Below are positions 28,289-36,893 of a stretch of 64,000 bases of DNA, piece after piece. The notes beneath the pieces were generated by a model. That model ran no database searches. It was not told the DNA's origin and was given only the letters and a program-made list of their open reading frames with translations. The position numbers were made by a program, and so were the translations under genes. The stretch comes from Pedobacter helvus (GTDB taxonomy: Bacteria > Bacteroidota > Bacteroidia > Sphingobacteriales > Sphingobacteriaceae). Numbering within the stretch: position 1 is the stretch's first letter; the number at the start of each line of letters is the position of its first letter. The stretch covers positions 124,001 through 188,000 of the forward strand of contig NZ_SRMP01000001.1 in NCBI RefSeq assembly GCF_005925325.1, read 5' to 3'.

Positions 28289-28897
28289 ATGAAGTGGTTG
28301 CTATATATTGTCCTTTTCTTTTTGAGCGACGTTTTGTTAGCTCAAGAAAAAGTATTTCATCAGCCTGATGCAAAAGGTCAATGGCAATATGTGTATCCTT
28401 TTGCTGATAAAACTTATGTGGTAGCCATACAATATGGCATCAACTATAATGAAGAAGATGGGCTTAAAACCTCCAACATCTACTTCGGAAAAATTGGTAA
28501 AACCGATAAAGTATTCTGGAAAGAACAACTCCAAATGCGATTAATTAATGACAATATCCAATACCAAGACTATAATAACGATGGTGTAAAAGATCTTTTG
28601 ATATTTGAGGATACTGGCGCAAGAGGTGGTAATTCCTACTATAATTTATACTTCCTAAATCCCATAAATCATACCGTTAAAAAAGTAGTAGATTTCAATA
28701 AGATTGTTAACCCAAGCTACAACAAAAAACATAAGGTAATTATAGGTTACGGTTTAGTTGGAAACGACGTTTATGTGAGTATTTACAAGATAAACGCCAA
28801 TAACCAAGCTTACCAAATAGGTAAAAGCTTTAAAGAAACAGATGAGCTAGATCTAGATAAAAAGATTACAAACATACTTAAGAAAAAAGCATTTTAG
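28289..28897 (+). CDS. Secreted protein, XAC2610-like with DxNxDGxxD-type motif
   Basis: A 202-residue protein with a short signal peptide (about 1-18, ending VLLAQ). The core contains YQDYNNDGVKDLLIF, an Asp/Asn-rich loop like those in XAC2610-like and FG-GAP/EF-hand-type calcium-binding repeats, followed by SYYNLYFLNPINHTVKKV. The secreted proteins encoded at 33999 (VKDYNFDGVDDISF) and 48632 (LEDVNFDGYLDIKV) share this motif and a following Y-x-x-F/Y-I/L strand. Function unknown. Third gene of the operon behind promoter A. Confidence 0.7.
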   Translation: MKWLLYIVLFFLSDVLLAQEKVFHQPDAKGQWQYVYPFADKTYVVAIQYGINYNEEDGLKTSNIYFGKIGKTDKVFWKEQLQMRLINDNIQYQDYNNDGVKDLLIFEDTGARGGNSYYNLYFLNPINHTVKKVVDFNKIVNPSYNKKHKVIIGYGLVGNDVYVSIYKINANNQAYQIGKSFKETDELDLDKKITNILKKKAF

Positions 28898-28899
28898 TA

Positions 28900-29979
28900 A
28901 TGAAAGCAGCCATCAAGTTCTTATTAATTATGATGCTAATTAGCGTAAAAACTGTTGCCCAACAGCTAGTTGTAGACACTTCTTTTATGCAGACTTACTG
29001 TGCTAACAATTACAATAAGTTAGATGGCTTTTTTGATAAGGGTAAAGGCCACAACCGTACTACAACCAATTTAAGTACTTCAGTTTATGCCTTGCCAAAC
29101 ATACAAAGCACACAAATTGGTAAATTAGATCCCTTTACTCCTGTCTTGATTTTAAAAGAAGGCAAACACCCTAAAACAAATATCAGCTGGATAAAGATTA
29201 GGTATGAAGTACAAAATGATAAAGGTACTTACTTAGATAAACAAGGCTACATCATCGATAAAAATCTCAGTTTAGGTGTGGTAAATACAAATTCTACCAA
29301 TGAAAATATAGACTTTATTTTGAGTAAAAGCCCTTTACTAGATACTGATTTAAAGAAACCTAAATTCAGATTAAACGCCATCAACCGTTTTACCGATTTA
29401 AATTATAAAAAGATAAAAAGTGTGCGCACTTACGATTTAAGCATCGGTGCTATTGAGTACTACAATCATTTCTATTTGGCAGATGTTTACAATACCGCAT
29501 TAAAGAACATGCCCAATTTATTACGATTGTACTGGCATCATGGCGAGAGTTGTCCAGAAAGTGAGGGGCACGTTTTCATAGCGGATGTAAATGGAAAGAT
29601 GAGCGAAATTGTGAGTGCCAGCAGTACTGGCGAAGGAGGTTTTTACGAAAGTACTAAGGTCTATATTCCAATTAAATTCAATAAAGGCAAAATTCTTCTC
29701 GTTGAAAACGGTGATAGCGAAAATATGCTCGATAGCTACAATGGAACATTAAGAACGATCCCCTATCCTAAAGATTGCGGAATTCCAATTGAACAACTGG
29801 TGGTTGTAGTAGAAGAAGATGCCGAAGGTAAAACGGACGCGGAAGGCAATTTTATTGAAGACAATCACAAAGAAATTGTGATGGAGATTACCCATAAAAT
29901 CATTAGATATTTTAAATGGGATGGTCAGAAATTAAAAGAAGCAAAAAAGGTAGTAATTAAACAAAGAAAAGAAAATTAA
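28900..29979 (+). CDS. Secreted protein with SH3-like domain, unknown function
   Basis: A 359-residue protein with a signal peptide (about 1-20, ending TVAQ). Residues about 60-130 (STSVYALPNIQSTQIGKLDPFT, SWIKIRYEVQNDKGTYLDKQGYI) resemble a bacterial SH3 domain with an inserted loop, often used to bind peptidoglycan or envelope partners. The C-terminal two thirds show no family I recognise; two cysteines (SCPES, DCGIP) may pair. Starts 2 bp after the upstream stop, so it is translationally coupled. Confidence 0.7.
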   Translation: MKAAIKFLLIMMLISVKTVAQQLVVDTSFMQTYCANNYNKLDGFFDKGKGHNRTTTNLSTSVYALPNIQSTQIGKLDPFTPVLILKEGKHPKTNISWIKIRYEVQNDKGTYLDKQGYIIDKNLSLGVVNTNSTNENIDFILSKSPLLDTDLKKPKFRLNAINRFTDLNYKKIKSVRTYDLSIGAIEYYNHFYLADVYNTALKNMPNLLRLYWHHGESCPESEGHVFIADVNGKMSEIVSASSTGEGGFYESTKVYIPIKFNKGKILLVENGDSENMLDSYNGTLRTIPYPKDCGIPIEQLVVVVEEDAEGKTDAEGNFIEDNHKEIVMEITHKIIRYFKWDGQKLKEAKKVVIKQRKEN

Positions 29980-29992
29980 AGGCTCTAAAAGG

Positions 29993-30532
29993 ATGAAAAA
30001 CTTAGCAAAGGTGTTACTGTTCGTTGCGTTTGTTGGCTGTAAAAACACTTCCAACCAAGAGATAGAAGAAAAAACAACTGATACAGCAAAAACACAAACT
30101 GATGGTGTAACTGTTGTTAAACAAGACAGTATTTCTGCTAAAAAAATAGTAGCAAAAGATACGATTAGAAACTACAAAGACACACAAATGAATGAAGAGT
30201 TTTTCCAAAAAGCGATCATCGATCTTAACGATAGCTCTTTCACAGTTTATCAAAACATTAGAGCCGACTACCGAATTTTCGGCTACCAAAAGCCAGACAC
30301 CAATGCCAGGAAAATGATTTTGTTTTCGGTTTTCACTTCAGACGTGGAAGACAATCCCTATAAATGTGCTTTTGGTTCGTATTATTACTCTGGTGCCCTG
30401 CAAGACACTAAAATCAAATACATTAAAAATAACGGTAAATTCGTAGAAACTCATTTGATTAAGGAAAACAATATCTTACCTACACCTATCTTTTTCCTTA
30501 GAAGTTGGGTTGAATTTGAAAAGAGGAATTGA
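29993..30532 (+). CDS. Small lipoprotein, unknown function
   Basis: A 179-residue lipoprotein (VGCK, C16) with a polar low-complexity stretch after the lipobox (about 17-65, rich in Thr, Lys and Glu) that probably acts as a linker. The C-terminal part contains FAFG-like aromatic residues and two hydrophobic strands but no motif I recognise. Last gene of the operon behind promoter A. Confidence 0.65.
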   Translation: MKNLAKVLLFVAFVGCKNTSNQEIEEKTTDTAKTQTDGVTVVKQDSISAKKIVAKDTIRNYKDTQMNEEFFQKAIIDLNDSSFTVYQNIRADYRIFGYQKPDTNARKMILFSVFTSDVEDNPYKCAFGSYYYSGALQDTKIKYIKNNGKFVETHLIKENNILPTPIFFLRSWVEFEKRN

Positions 30533-30551
30533 TTATACCTCTACAAGATAA

Positions 30552-30641
30552 ACGAATAATAGACCATTACTTACAAATAGTTTTCTTGTGCCTACGGATA
30601 ATAAAGCCGCTAATTTCTAAAAGAAAACATTGTTATTTTTA
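30552..30641 (+). promoter_or_regulatory. Triple-repeat promoter B
   Basis: Repeats ACGAATAAT (30552-30560), ACAAATAGT (30573-30581) and ACGGATAAT (30594-30602), each exactly 21 bp apart. The -7 box TATTTTTA (30634-30641) is 39 bp after the conserved C of the third repeat. No -33 TTTG. The DNA right behind it holds no intact start gene, only a broken reading frame (30657-30911), and the next intact gene starts at 30932. Confidence 0.72.
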
Positions 30642-30656
30642 ATTAAGAAATTAGGT

Positions 30657-30911
30657 TTGGGCAACTGTAAGGTTAGTCGACCATGTTCTGCTTAGAGATA
30701 CAACGATGAGGTTTATTATACTTATAATAAGCACAACAATGTAATCAAAAGAAAACACATAGATGGTGAAGACTTCGTTTCTAAAACAACTTGCCTCTAC
30801 AAGTATGATTATCATGGGATAGGAAAAACGAAAGAAGAAGCTATCAAATTGAAGAGCAAAACTGAAATAAAACCAAAATATACCGTCAGAAAAGAAATTG
30901 TCTATTATTAA
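30657..30911 (+). pseudogene. Remnant of a gene behind promoter B
   Basis: One frame runs from a possible TTG at 30657, meets a TAG at 30693-30695, then stays open for 71 codons to a TAA at 30909-30911. The open part reads RYNDEVYYTYNKHN... and ends KYTVRKEIVYY, protein-like with alternating aromatic and charged residues. There is no start codon or ribosome-binding context for it, and the TTG-to-TAG part lacks a signal peptide. I read it as the 3' end of a secreted-protein gene that lost its 5' part while its promoter stayed intact. It might instead be a leader region of the TPR gene 20 bp downstream. Confidence 0.45.
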
Positions 30912-30931
30912 TAGCTAAGTGTAACTCAATT

Positions 30932-32722
30932 ATGAAAATCATTTCGTTGTTTGTTTTGCTATTGATCAGCAGCTTTACTTTTGCTCAAAAGAGCAATTAT
31001 GTAAAAACAGTAGATGCATTTTTAATTGCAAATGAACCAAGTAAGGTACTTCCCTATCTCGAAGCTCAACTGAAGCAAAACCCTAAAAACGAAGAGTTAT
31101 TGCGACTATTAGGCTTCCATAATTTGCAACGTAATCATCTAGAAAATGCTGAAAAATACTACAAGGAGGCATTAATTGTAAATCCTAAGTGTGCTCGTTG
31201 CGACATGAATTTAGGCAATGTATACGCATTAAAAAATGATTTCAAAACCGCACTCAACTATTTAGAAAAAGCAGTACAAACCGATCCCAAAGACGCACTG
31301 ATTTTGATAACCAGAGGTCGTTTAAAGGAAATGCTTGATGACAGAACTGGAGCATTAGCAGATTTTAACGCCGCAATAGATTTAGAACCGAAAAATGCCG
31401 ATCACTATGTGCAACGCGGCAAATACAATTTAAATGGCGGTTATCAATCTTTGGCTTTGGCCGATTTTAACAAGGCTATTATACTAGCACCTAATTCATA
31501 CGAGGGTTATTATTTTAGATCTAGCGTTTACTTCGGCCAGAATAAATATGATGATGCATTAAAAGACGTAAATAAATCTATTACGCTAGATCCAAAACAA
31601 GAAAAATTATATATCAGCAAAGGTTTAATTTATGATAGTCTACAAGATTATGATAAGACTTTAGCTAGTTATAACAAAGCTGTAGAGTTAAATCCAAACT
31701 ACTTCCTAACTTACGTAAACCGTTCCAAAACTTATTATACTCTAGAAAATCTAGATGCTTCGTGTAAAGATCTGCAAACTGCGAAGCGCTTAATTAAAGA
31801 GCGTAACCTTAACATTCCAGAACTGCTCGAGGAAATTGAGAGTGGTTTAAACGACTATTGCGATGATAGTAAAGCCAGTTATTTCTATCAAAGGGGAATT
31901 GCCAACTACAACCTTAATCAATACGCTAAAGCCGTAGATTTGTACAATTTAGGGTTAAAGAAATTCCCTGGGCATGTAATGCTCCTCGCTTTTAAAGGCA
32001 ATGCTTTACTAGCATTAAAGGAAAACGAAAATGCTTTGAAAAATTATCAGGAAGCCCTAACAAATCAACAAGCATTATTAGCAGAACTTAAATTGTCTCG
32101 GAGTTTGGCAAATGCAAGCGAGGCTGAAATTCAAAAAGCTTACAAGGCAACATTAGCAGATATCCATTTTGGAATGGCTAAGGCTAAAATCAACTTAAGT
32201 GATTTTACCGAAGCGCTAGCTCAAGTCAACACTGCTATTCAACTGAAAGATGAAAATAATGAAGACCTAGCAACCTACTTCAACCTTAGAGGTAATATCC
32301 ATTTGGCCGCAGCAAATTACGATCTAGCTCAAGCAGATTTTACAAAAAGTATAGCTATCCATAAAAATTACAGTTTGGCTTATGTTAATAGGGCTATTGC
32401 AAAAGCTAGCTCGGCAGAAAATAGCAAAATATCGGGTTACAGTTTAGGAGGAAAAGCTAACAATCAGCCTTTACAAGTGATTTGGGGAACAACAAAATCT
32501 AGAAATAAGAAAGCGGAAAGCAATTTAATTTCTGCCCTGGATGATTGTAATGCAGCAATCGGCATGGATAAAAACTTTGGCTTTGCCTATTACATTAGAG
32601 GACAGCTAAAGCAACTATTGAACCAACCAGATTACTGTATTGACTTGCTAAACGCACAAAAATTAGGCATGCAGATTGAGGCTTCTATATTAAAAAACTG
32701 CAAGAATAAATCTATCAAATGA
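30932..32722 (+). CDS. Secreted tetratricopeptide-repeat protein
   Basis: A 596-residue protein with a signal peptide (about 1-18, ending SFTFAQ) and about ten to twelve TPR motifs. Clear ones are NAEKYYKEALIVNPKCARC, ALNYLEKAVQTDPKD, ALADFNAAIDLEPKNADHY, ALKDVNKSITLDPKQEKLY and ALASYNKAVELNPNYF-type units, then a second array after residue 310. TPR arrays serve as protein-binding scaffolds. It lies behind promoter B and the gene remnant, and overlaps the next gene by 4 bp (ATGA). Confidence 0.85.
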   Translation: MKIISLFVLLLISSFTFAQKSNYVKTVDAFLIANEPSKVLPYLEAQLKQNPKNEELLRLLGFHNLQRNHLENAEKYYKEALIVNPKCARCDMNLGNVYALKNDFKTALNYLEKAVQTDPKDALILITRGRLKEMLDDRTGALADFNAAIDLEPKNADHYVQRGKYNLNGGYQSLALADFNKAIILAPNSYEGYYFRSSVYFGQNKYDDALKDVNKSITLDPKQEKLYISKGLIYDSLQDYDKTLASYNKAVELNPNYFLTYVNRSKTYYTLENLDASCKDLQTAKRLIKERNLNIPELLEEIESGLNDYCDDSKASYFYQRGIANYNLNQYAKAVDLYNLGLKKFPGHVMLLAFKGNALLALKENENALKNYQEALTNQQALLAELKLSRSLANASEAEIQKAYKATLADIHFGMAKAKINLSDFTEALAQVNTAIQLKDENNEDLATYFNLRGNIHLAAANYDLAQADFTKSIAIHKNYSLAYVNRAIAKASSAENSKISGYSLGGKANNQPLQVIWGTTKSRNKKAESNLISALDDCNAAIGMDKNFGFAYYIRGQLKQLLNQPDYCIDLLNAQKLGMQIEASILKNCKNKSIK

Positions 32723-33429
32723 AAAACTATAAATTGAGAACAGGCATTGTCGGTATAGCAATCCTATTTTTTTCATGCTCTGAACGCATACACGATTACC
32801 ACGCAGGCTTTGTCGTAGACGAACAGGGCAAACCCATAGATAGCGCTTTGGTATACGAAGATTTAAACCCAGACTATATCATTAAAACCTATACAGATAG
32901 CACTGGTTATTTTAAACAGAAACGTCAGCAATTAATGGACCTGATTGTTTTTAAGGAAGGTTACCTTAGGGATACGATCAAGATGGTCTCACATCAAGCG
33001 GGAGAAACTATCGAATATTCACCTTTGGTAAAAACAGACAGCGCTAAAATTGTATTAAAGGCAGATACTTCGGTACAAAAAGCAACTATTGTATTAGGAT
33101 TTTATAGCATTTGCTGCGGTACACCAAATGGCGAGCAGATCATGAGATACGTAAGAATGTTTATCCAGCACCACAATTTACAAAACGTTAAAATTACCTT
33201 AGTTAGCGGCCTAGGGAAAGAGGGCGAACACGATATCGTAGTTGAAATACCAGCCATCACGAAAATGCAGAAAGTAGTATTGCTGGAGAACTTACAAAAG
33301 CTGGCAAAAATGGCGCCCAAAAATAACTCGGACGGCGGGATCAACATAAGTGAAATAGATGATATTAAAGGACGCTACACAAACAGGGATAGGTTAACTT
33401 TTAAAGAAATAGATTTAAAATCCAACTAA
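32719..33429 (+). CDS. Lipoprotein with carboxypeptidase-regulatory-like domain
   Basis: A 236-residue lipoprotein (FFSC, C20). Residues about 25-110 look like a CarboxypepD_reg/transthyretin-like beta-sandwich: HAGFVVDEQGKPIDSALVYED, DSTGYFKQKRQQ, KEGYLRDTIKM. The C-terminal part (120-236) shows an alternating helix/strand pattern I do not recognise. Translationally coupled to the TPR protein through a 4-bp overlap, so the two likely act together at the envelope. Confidence 0.7.
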   Translation: MKNYKLRTGIVGIAILFFSCSERIHDYHAGFVVDEQGKPIDSALVYEDLNPDYIIKTYTDSTGYFKQKRQQLMDLIVFKEGYLRDTIKMVSHQAGETIEYSPLVKTDSAKIVLKADTSVQKATIVLGFYSICCGTPNGEQIMRYVRMFIQHHNLQNVKITLVSGLGKEGEHDIVVEIPAITKMQKVVLLENLQKLAKMAPKNNSDGGINISEIDDIKGRYTNRDRLTFKEIDLKSN

Positions 33430-33440
33430 CCAATTGATTA

Positions 33441-33728
33441 TTAACCATCTAAAAACCAACCTCTGTAAAATAAAAACCAAACCGAGACTACTTTAAAGAG
33501 TTCGGTTCGGTTCGATTTTAATGAGAGCCACATCTTGATATCGGAATAAACACTGAACCGATAGTTAATGCTTTGCTTTATGATATAATAGGTATGCTCA
33601 TTTAGTCTCAACAAACTAAAATTAAAACCTACAGGTTTATAATATGTTAAAGTTTTTTCATCGCAATTCTCAATGTAGTTGTTGTGAGAAAACAAACTAT
33701 CGCCTTAAGGTTTAGGTTTTTCATCCAT
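33441..33728 (-). pseudogene. Decayed gene behind leftward promoter E
   Basis: From the ATG at 33728 the frame reads MDEKPKP, hits a TAA (33707-33705), then continues open for 88 codons as GDSLFSHNNYIENC...KVVSVWFLFYRGWFLDG to a TAA at 33443-33441. A second ATG at 33724 opens another frame (MKNLNLKAIVCFL...) that ends after 25 codons. A frameshift between the two would join a short hydrophobic start to the longer body. The position, 26-30 nt behind the -7 box of promoter E, matches the spacing at the other triple-repeat promoters, which supports a former gene. Without the promoter I would have dismissed the frame. Confidence 0.45.
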
Positions 33729-33746
33729 TGATTTAAATAGCCTAAG

Positions 33747-33836
33747 CTAAGCTAGCAATTTTATGAAACCCATTTACCGTGGCTTACTATTCGTTAAAGC
33801 TCTACACATATTCGCTCATTTTTATTTATTATCCGT
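33747..33836 (-). promoter_or_regulatory. Triple-repeat promoter E, leftward
   Basis: Read on the minus strand: ACGGATAAT (33836-33828), GCGAATATG (33815-33807) and ACGAATAGT (33794-33786), each 21 bp apart. A -7 box TAGCTTAG (33754-33747) starts 39 bp beyond the conserved C of the third repeat. This reproduces the layout of promoters A-D on the opposite strand. It is back to back with promoter C; the first repeats of the two are about 57 bp apart. Confidence 0.68.
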
Positions 33837-33890
33837 TTTTTGAATTTTAAATGATACCTTTTAACTACCAAGTTGCTACACGCCGTACTA

Positions 33891-33980
33891 ACGAATAATT
33901 AGAGTAGTACAACAGATAAATACTTAGCCATGACGAATAATAAAGCGGCTAGTTTTTATCGCATTAGTGCAGTATTTTAG
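33891..33980 (+). promoter_or_regulatory. Triple-repeat promoter C
   Basis: Repeats ACGAATAAT (33891-33899), ACAGATAAA (33912-33920) and ACGAATAAT (33933-33941), each 21 bp apart; first and third are identical. The -7 box TATTTTAG (33973-33980) is 39 bp after the conserved C of the third repeat, and the ATG of the downstream gene is 26 nt after the start of the box. No -33 TTTG. Confidence 0.75.
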
Positions 33981-33998
33981 ATTGGTAAACATATTGAT

Positions 33999-34808
33999 AT
34001 GAAGTTTAAATATTTTGCTTTTCTAGCTTTCTTAATGCCAACAATAGCGTCTGCTCAGATGAAGCTAAAATCTTTTGGAACTGCTAAACCTATTGAACTT
34101 ACGCTAGGCTGGGAAGATCGAAAGGCAGCCTTTGTTTGGTACAAAGGGCAAAAAGAACCCATCGCTTTAAAATTTAAATCATTAACTATAGATAGCTCCG
34201 ACAGGGAAAGCGGACAGCCAAATTTCAATTCTTACACGTTCACAGAAATGTATCAAGGTAAAGCAACTGGTGAGTATGGTTTTACCGAATGGCCTAGAAA
34301 TGTTGACGACATCTATTACATCCGTTATAAAGACGGTAAAAAATTCAAGTTTGAGTTGGATGAAGATGATGAAACCTACGATGGCAAAAGTATGGCGCTC
34401 TTACATCAGGTACAGTTTCATTATTATTCGTTTTTTAAGGATAGCCTAAAAATAGTTTATCCAGACGGCAGTACATCTAATTTGCTCTTAAATGAACTTG
34501 ATGAAGGTAAAAATAGGCGAATGAAGGTAAAGGACTACAACTTCGACGGTGTAGACGATATCTCTTTCGACATTACCAGTGCGGATGGATTGAACGTTGC
34601 TTACGACATTTTCATCTACAATCGAACCACCAAAAAGTTCAACAAACTAATGCAACCTAAAAATACTGGTTGTGGAGAGATGGTCAATCTTAAAATCGAC
34701 AAACAGCGCAAAGAGTTAACTACTATGTGTAAATCTGGTCCAAAGTGGAACAGTTTTACCTATAAATTCAATAAAGTAGGTAAACTTGTATTGGTTAGAG
34801 AGGACTAA
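33999..34808 (+). CDS. Secreted XAC2610-like protein
   Basis: A 269-residue protein with a signal peptide (1-19, ending IASAQ). The mature N-terminal part (LTLGWEDRKAAFVWYKGQKEPIALKF) resembles that of other secreted proteins encoded in this window, and the C-terminal part has the motif VKDYNFDGVDDISFDITSAD followed by YDIFIYNRTTKKF, as in XAC2610-like proteins. One cysteine pair is possible (TGCGE, TMCKS). Function unknown; family members include inhibitor-like secreted proteins, but I would not assign that here. First gene behind promoter C. Confidence 0.72.
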   Translation: MKFKYFAFLAFLMPTIASAQMKLKSFGTAKPIELTLGWEDRKAAFVWYKGQKEPIALKFKSLTIDSSDRESGQPNFNSYTFTEMYQGKATGEYGFTEWPRNVDDIYYIRYKDGKKFKFELDEDDETYDGKSMALLHQVQFHYYSFFKDSLKIVYPDGSTSNLLLNELDEGKNRRMKVKDYNFDGVDDISFDITSADGLNVAYDIFIYNRTTKKFNKLMQPKNTGCGEMVNLKIDKQRKELTTMCKSGPKWNSFTYKFNKVGKLVLVRED

Positions 34809-34815
34809 CAGTTGC

Positions 34816-35625
34816 ATGAGAATAATTTGGACATTTATTTTTTTGGTGATTACTTCCGTATGCATGGCGCAAAATAATGCGGCCGTGCAAAAACAAGCTG
34901 TTTTGATTAAGAAGAATATCAGCTTTGCTGCCAATTATTCTTATTCCGCATACCCAGACTACAACATAGATAGTTTGTGCCTAATTACAGCGAAGAAAAC
35001 TGCAAAACTAATGTCCGGAAGTAATTTCTCTAACACCTACTATAAAAGCCTCGGCTTAAAGCTAGCAGTAGAAATCAAGGATAAAACCAACGTCAAGGTT
35101 TTTAATTTTGGATATGATTGTGGTGGAACACGAAGAGTTATTACCCATCCCATCATTCAATGGAAAAATGTTATCGGAAAAACCTTCGCCTACAATTTAT
35201 CAGCAAAAATCAACTGCAATTTTTTCGAAATACATCAGCTAAAAAGTAAGGGCAGAAATCTTTACTTATTGATTGGTGTAGAAGCAGGTGATTCGAATTG
35301 TTATCAAGGCATAGCCTACGTCATCGAAATAAAAGGAGACAAACTTATTTTGGATTTTCCCGCTTTTGTGAACCATCCCTACCTTAATTTATGCAATAGA
35401 GAATTTGAGTTTGATGAGAATACACAAACATTAACCAGCTTATTGGAACATGCGTCAGTGCCTTTTCCATTAACCTACAGTATAAATGCACAGGGTGATT
35501 ATTCCAAAGATCAAAATGCAAACAAAAAACTAGAAGAGTTAATAGGCGAAGATTATAGAAAAGAGCCAAGCATCTTCTACTTAAAATTTAACGGCCAGCA
35601 ATTTGTAAAGAAAACTAAAAGATGA
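34816..35625 (+). CDS. Secreted protein of unknown function
   Basis: Start chosen at the ATG at 34816 (269 residues), which opens a signal peptide (IIWTFIFLVITSVCMAQ) 7 bp after the stop of the upstream gene; the frame is open a little further upstream but only into that gene. The mature part has several cysteines (SLCL, YDCGG, INCNF, SNCYQ, LNLCN) suited to disulfides and a tail KNADG-free and rich in Lys. No family recognised. Second gene behind promoter C, overlapping the next gene by 4 bp. Confidence 0.7.
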   Translation: MRIIWTFIFLVITSVCMAQNNAAVQKQAVLIKKNISFAANYSYSAYPDYNIDSLCLITAKKTAKLMSGSNFSNTYYKSLGLKLAVEIKDKTNVKVFNFGYDCGGTRRVITHPIIQWKNVIGKTFAYNLSAKINCNFFEIHQLKSKGRNLYLLIGVEAGDSNCYQGIAYVIEIKGDKLILDFPAFVNHPYLNLCNREFEFDENTQTLTSLLEHASVPFPLTYSINAQGDYSKDQNANKKLEELIGEDYRKEPSIFYLKFNGQQFVKKTKR

Positions 35626-35927
35626 AGAAAAAAAGTTTTTATCTCCAAATCCTAATTCGACTAGCATTTTTAATTGTCCCTTTGCTTGTCATTTACCTAC
35701 TGATGGTATTTACTTACGATCAACACGAATTCTGCCAGGGAGATTACCATAGACATACCATGGGGCCAGTTGGTTATTTCATTATGGGGGGATTGGTTTG
35801 TATCTTTTGGTTTGTGGGCATCCTCATAGAACTGATATGGAGATATTTCAATAAAGACAAAAAGGTACTTTGGTTACTTTTTATCCTAGCGGCGCTAGGA
35901 TTTTTAGCTGTGATGATTTTTGGATAA
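35622..35927 (+). CDS. Small inner-membrane protein
   Basis: A 101-residue protein with three hydrophobic segments (about 11-30, 50-70 and 80-100) and short polar loops, the first containing DQHEFCQGDYHRHTMG. It overlaps the preceding gene by 4 bp and is the last gene of the operon behind promoter C. I do not recognise it. Confidence 0.65.
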   Translation: MKKKSFYLQILIRLAFLIVPLLVIYLLMVFTYDQHEFCQGDYHRHTMGPVGYFIMGGLVCIFWFVGILIELIWRYFNKDKKVLWLLFILAALGFLAVMIFG

Positions 35928-35947
35928 ATCTTTATGTGAAAATCAAT

Positions 35948-35978
35948 AAAAAAGGATGCTGAAAATCATTCAACATCC
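35948..35978 (-). terminator. Intrinsic terminator of the DMT transporter transcript
   Basis: Minus-strand stem GGATG-TTGAA / TTCAG-CATCC (35978-35954, one mismatch) followed by six Ts (35953-35948). It lies 26 bp after the stop of the transporter gene. The plus-strand operon behind promoter C also ends here, from the opposite side. Confidence 0.7.
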
Positions 35979-36003
35979 CTCGTCATACAAACAAACAGTT
36001 GCA

Positions 36004-36882
36004 TTAAGCAATGCTACTATTCACTTTTCTCTTAAAATTAACTTCGGAAATGATGGTGGCCAAAAAAATCAATCCACCGCCTAGCACCAAACGCCAAGAT
36101 AAATTCTCATCTAGAATAAAAAAGGCTGCTACAGCGCCAAATATAGGTTCGAACAGGTAGATTACAGCTACTCGTTCTGCACTGATATATTTCTGTGCAA
36201 TGTTAGAAACCGAATACATGTAAGCCGTAGAAAACAATGCACAAAACGCAATTCCCATCCAAAATGTATGAGCTTCTGGTAACCAATTGGCCTTGTTATC
36301 TGTAGTTGCTAAACCAAAAGTTAACAATGCGCAAGTAGCAAACATAGGAACTATTGTTGGCACCAGATTTCTTAAAGACGCTTGTTTTTCTACCACAATG
36401 AGATAAATCGCAAAGGCAAAAGCTCCGGTTAAAGTGTATAGATCTCCTGTACTAATTTTTAGCTGTCCATTTACAGATATAACGAATAAACCACTCAACG
36501 CTATAATGGCTGCCATCCAGATTTTAGATGGAACAGCTTTACGATAAAACAGCAATTTGAGCATCGGCACAATTACCACCGTCATTCCGGCGATAAAAGC
36601 ACATTGCGAAGCGTGAGTGTGTTTGATACCTAAGGTTTGTAAATGAATACCTAGAAATAGTGGAACAGCTAACATTGCCCCTACCTTGATATCTGAAGCA
36701 TTAATTTTAACTACGTACTTCCAAAATACGATTGTTAGCACAAGCGTAGCTAATAAAAACCTGTAGAACAGAAATGTTGACGGCGATTCTGCTCCCATAG
36801 CCAATTTTGTTACAGAAAAAGAAATACCCCAAAATGCGGTTCCAAATATTAATAAAATGAGTAATAAATTTTTCCTTTGCAT
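36004..36882 (-). CDS. EamA/RhaT-family drug/metabolite exporter (DMT superfamily)
   Basis: A 292-residue protein with ten predicted membrane helices and two EamA repeats: the first begins LLLILLIFGTAFWGISFSVTK with FLFYRFLLATLVL, the second about residue 150 (LYTLTGAFAFAIYLIVVEKQA) and ends with EPIFGAVAAFFILDENLSWR, a typical DMT signature. Likely exports an amino acid or small metabolite; the substrate cannot be told. Starts 11 bp after the acetyltransferase gene, with which it is co-transcribed, divergent from a LysR regulator. Confidence 0.92.
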   Translation of the reverse strand: MQRKNLLLILLIFGTAFWGISFSVTKLAMGAESPSTFLFYRFLLATLVLTIVFWKYVVKINASDIKVGAMLAVPLFLGIHLQTLGIKHTHASQCAFIAGMTVVIVPMLKLLFYRKAVPSKIWMAAIIALSGLFVISVNGQLKISTGDLYTLTGAFAFAIYLIVVEKQASLRNLVPTIVPMFATCALLTFGLATTDNKANWLPEAHTFWMGIAFCALFSTAYMYSVSNIAQKYISAERVAVIYLFEPIFGAVAAFFILDENLSWRLVLGGGLIFLATIISEVNFKRKVNSSIA

Positions 36883-36893
36883 CAGCTTAACTT

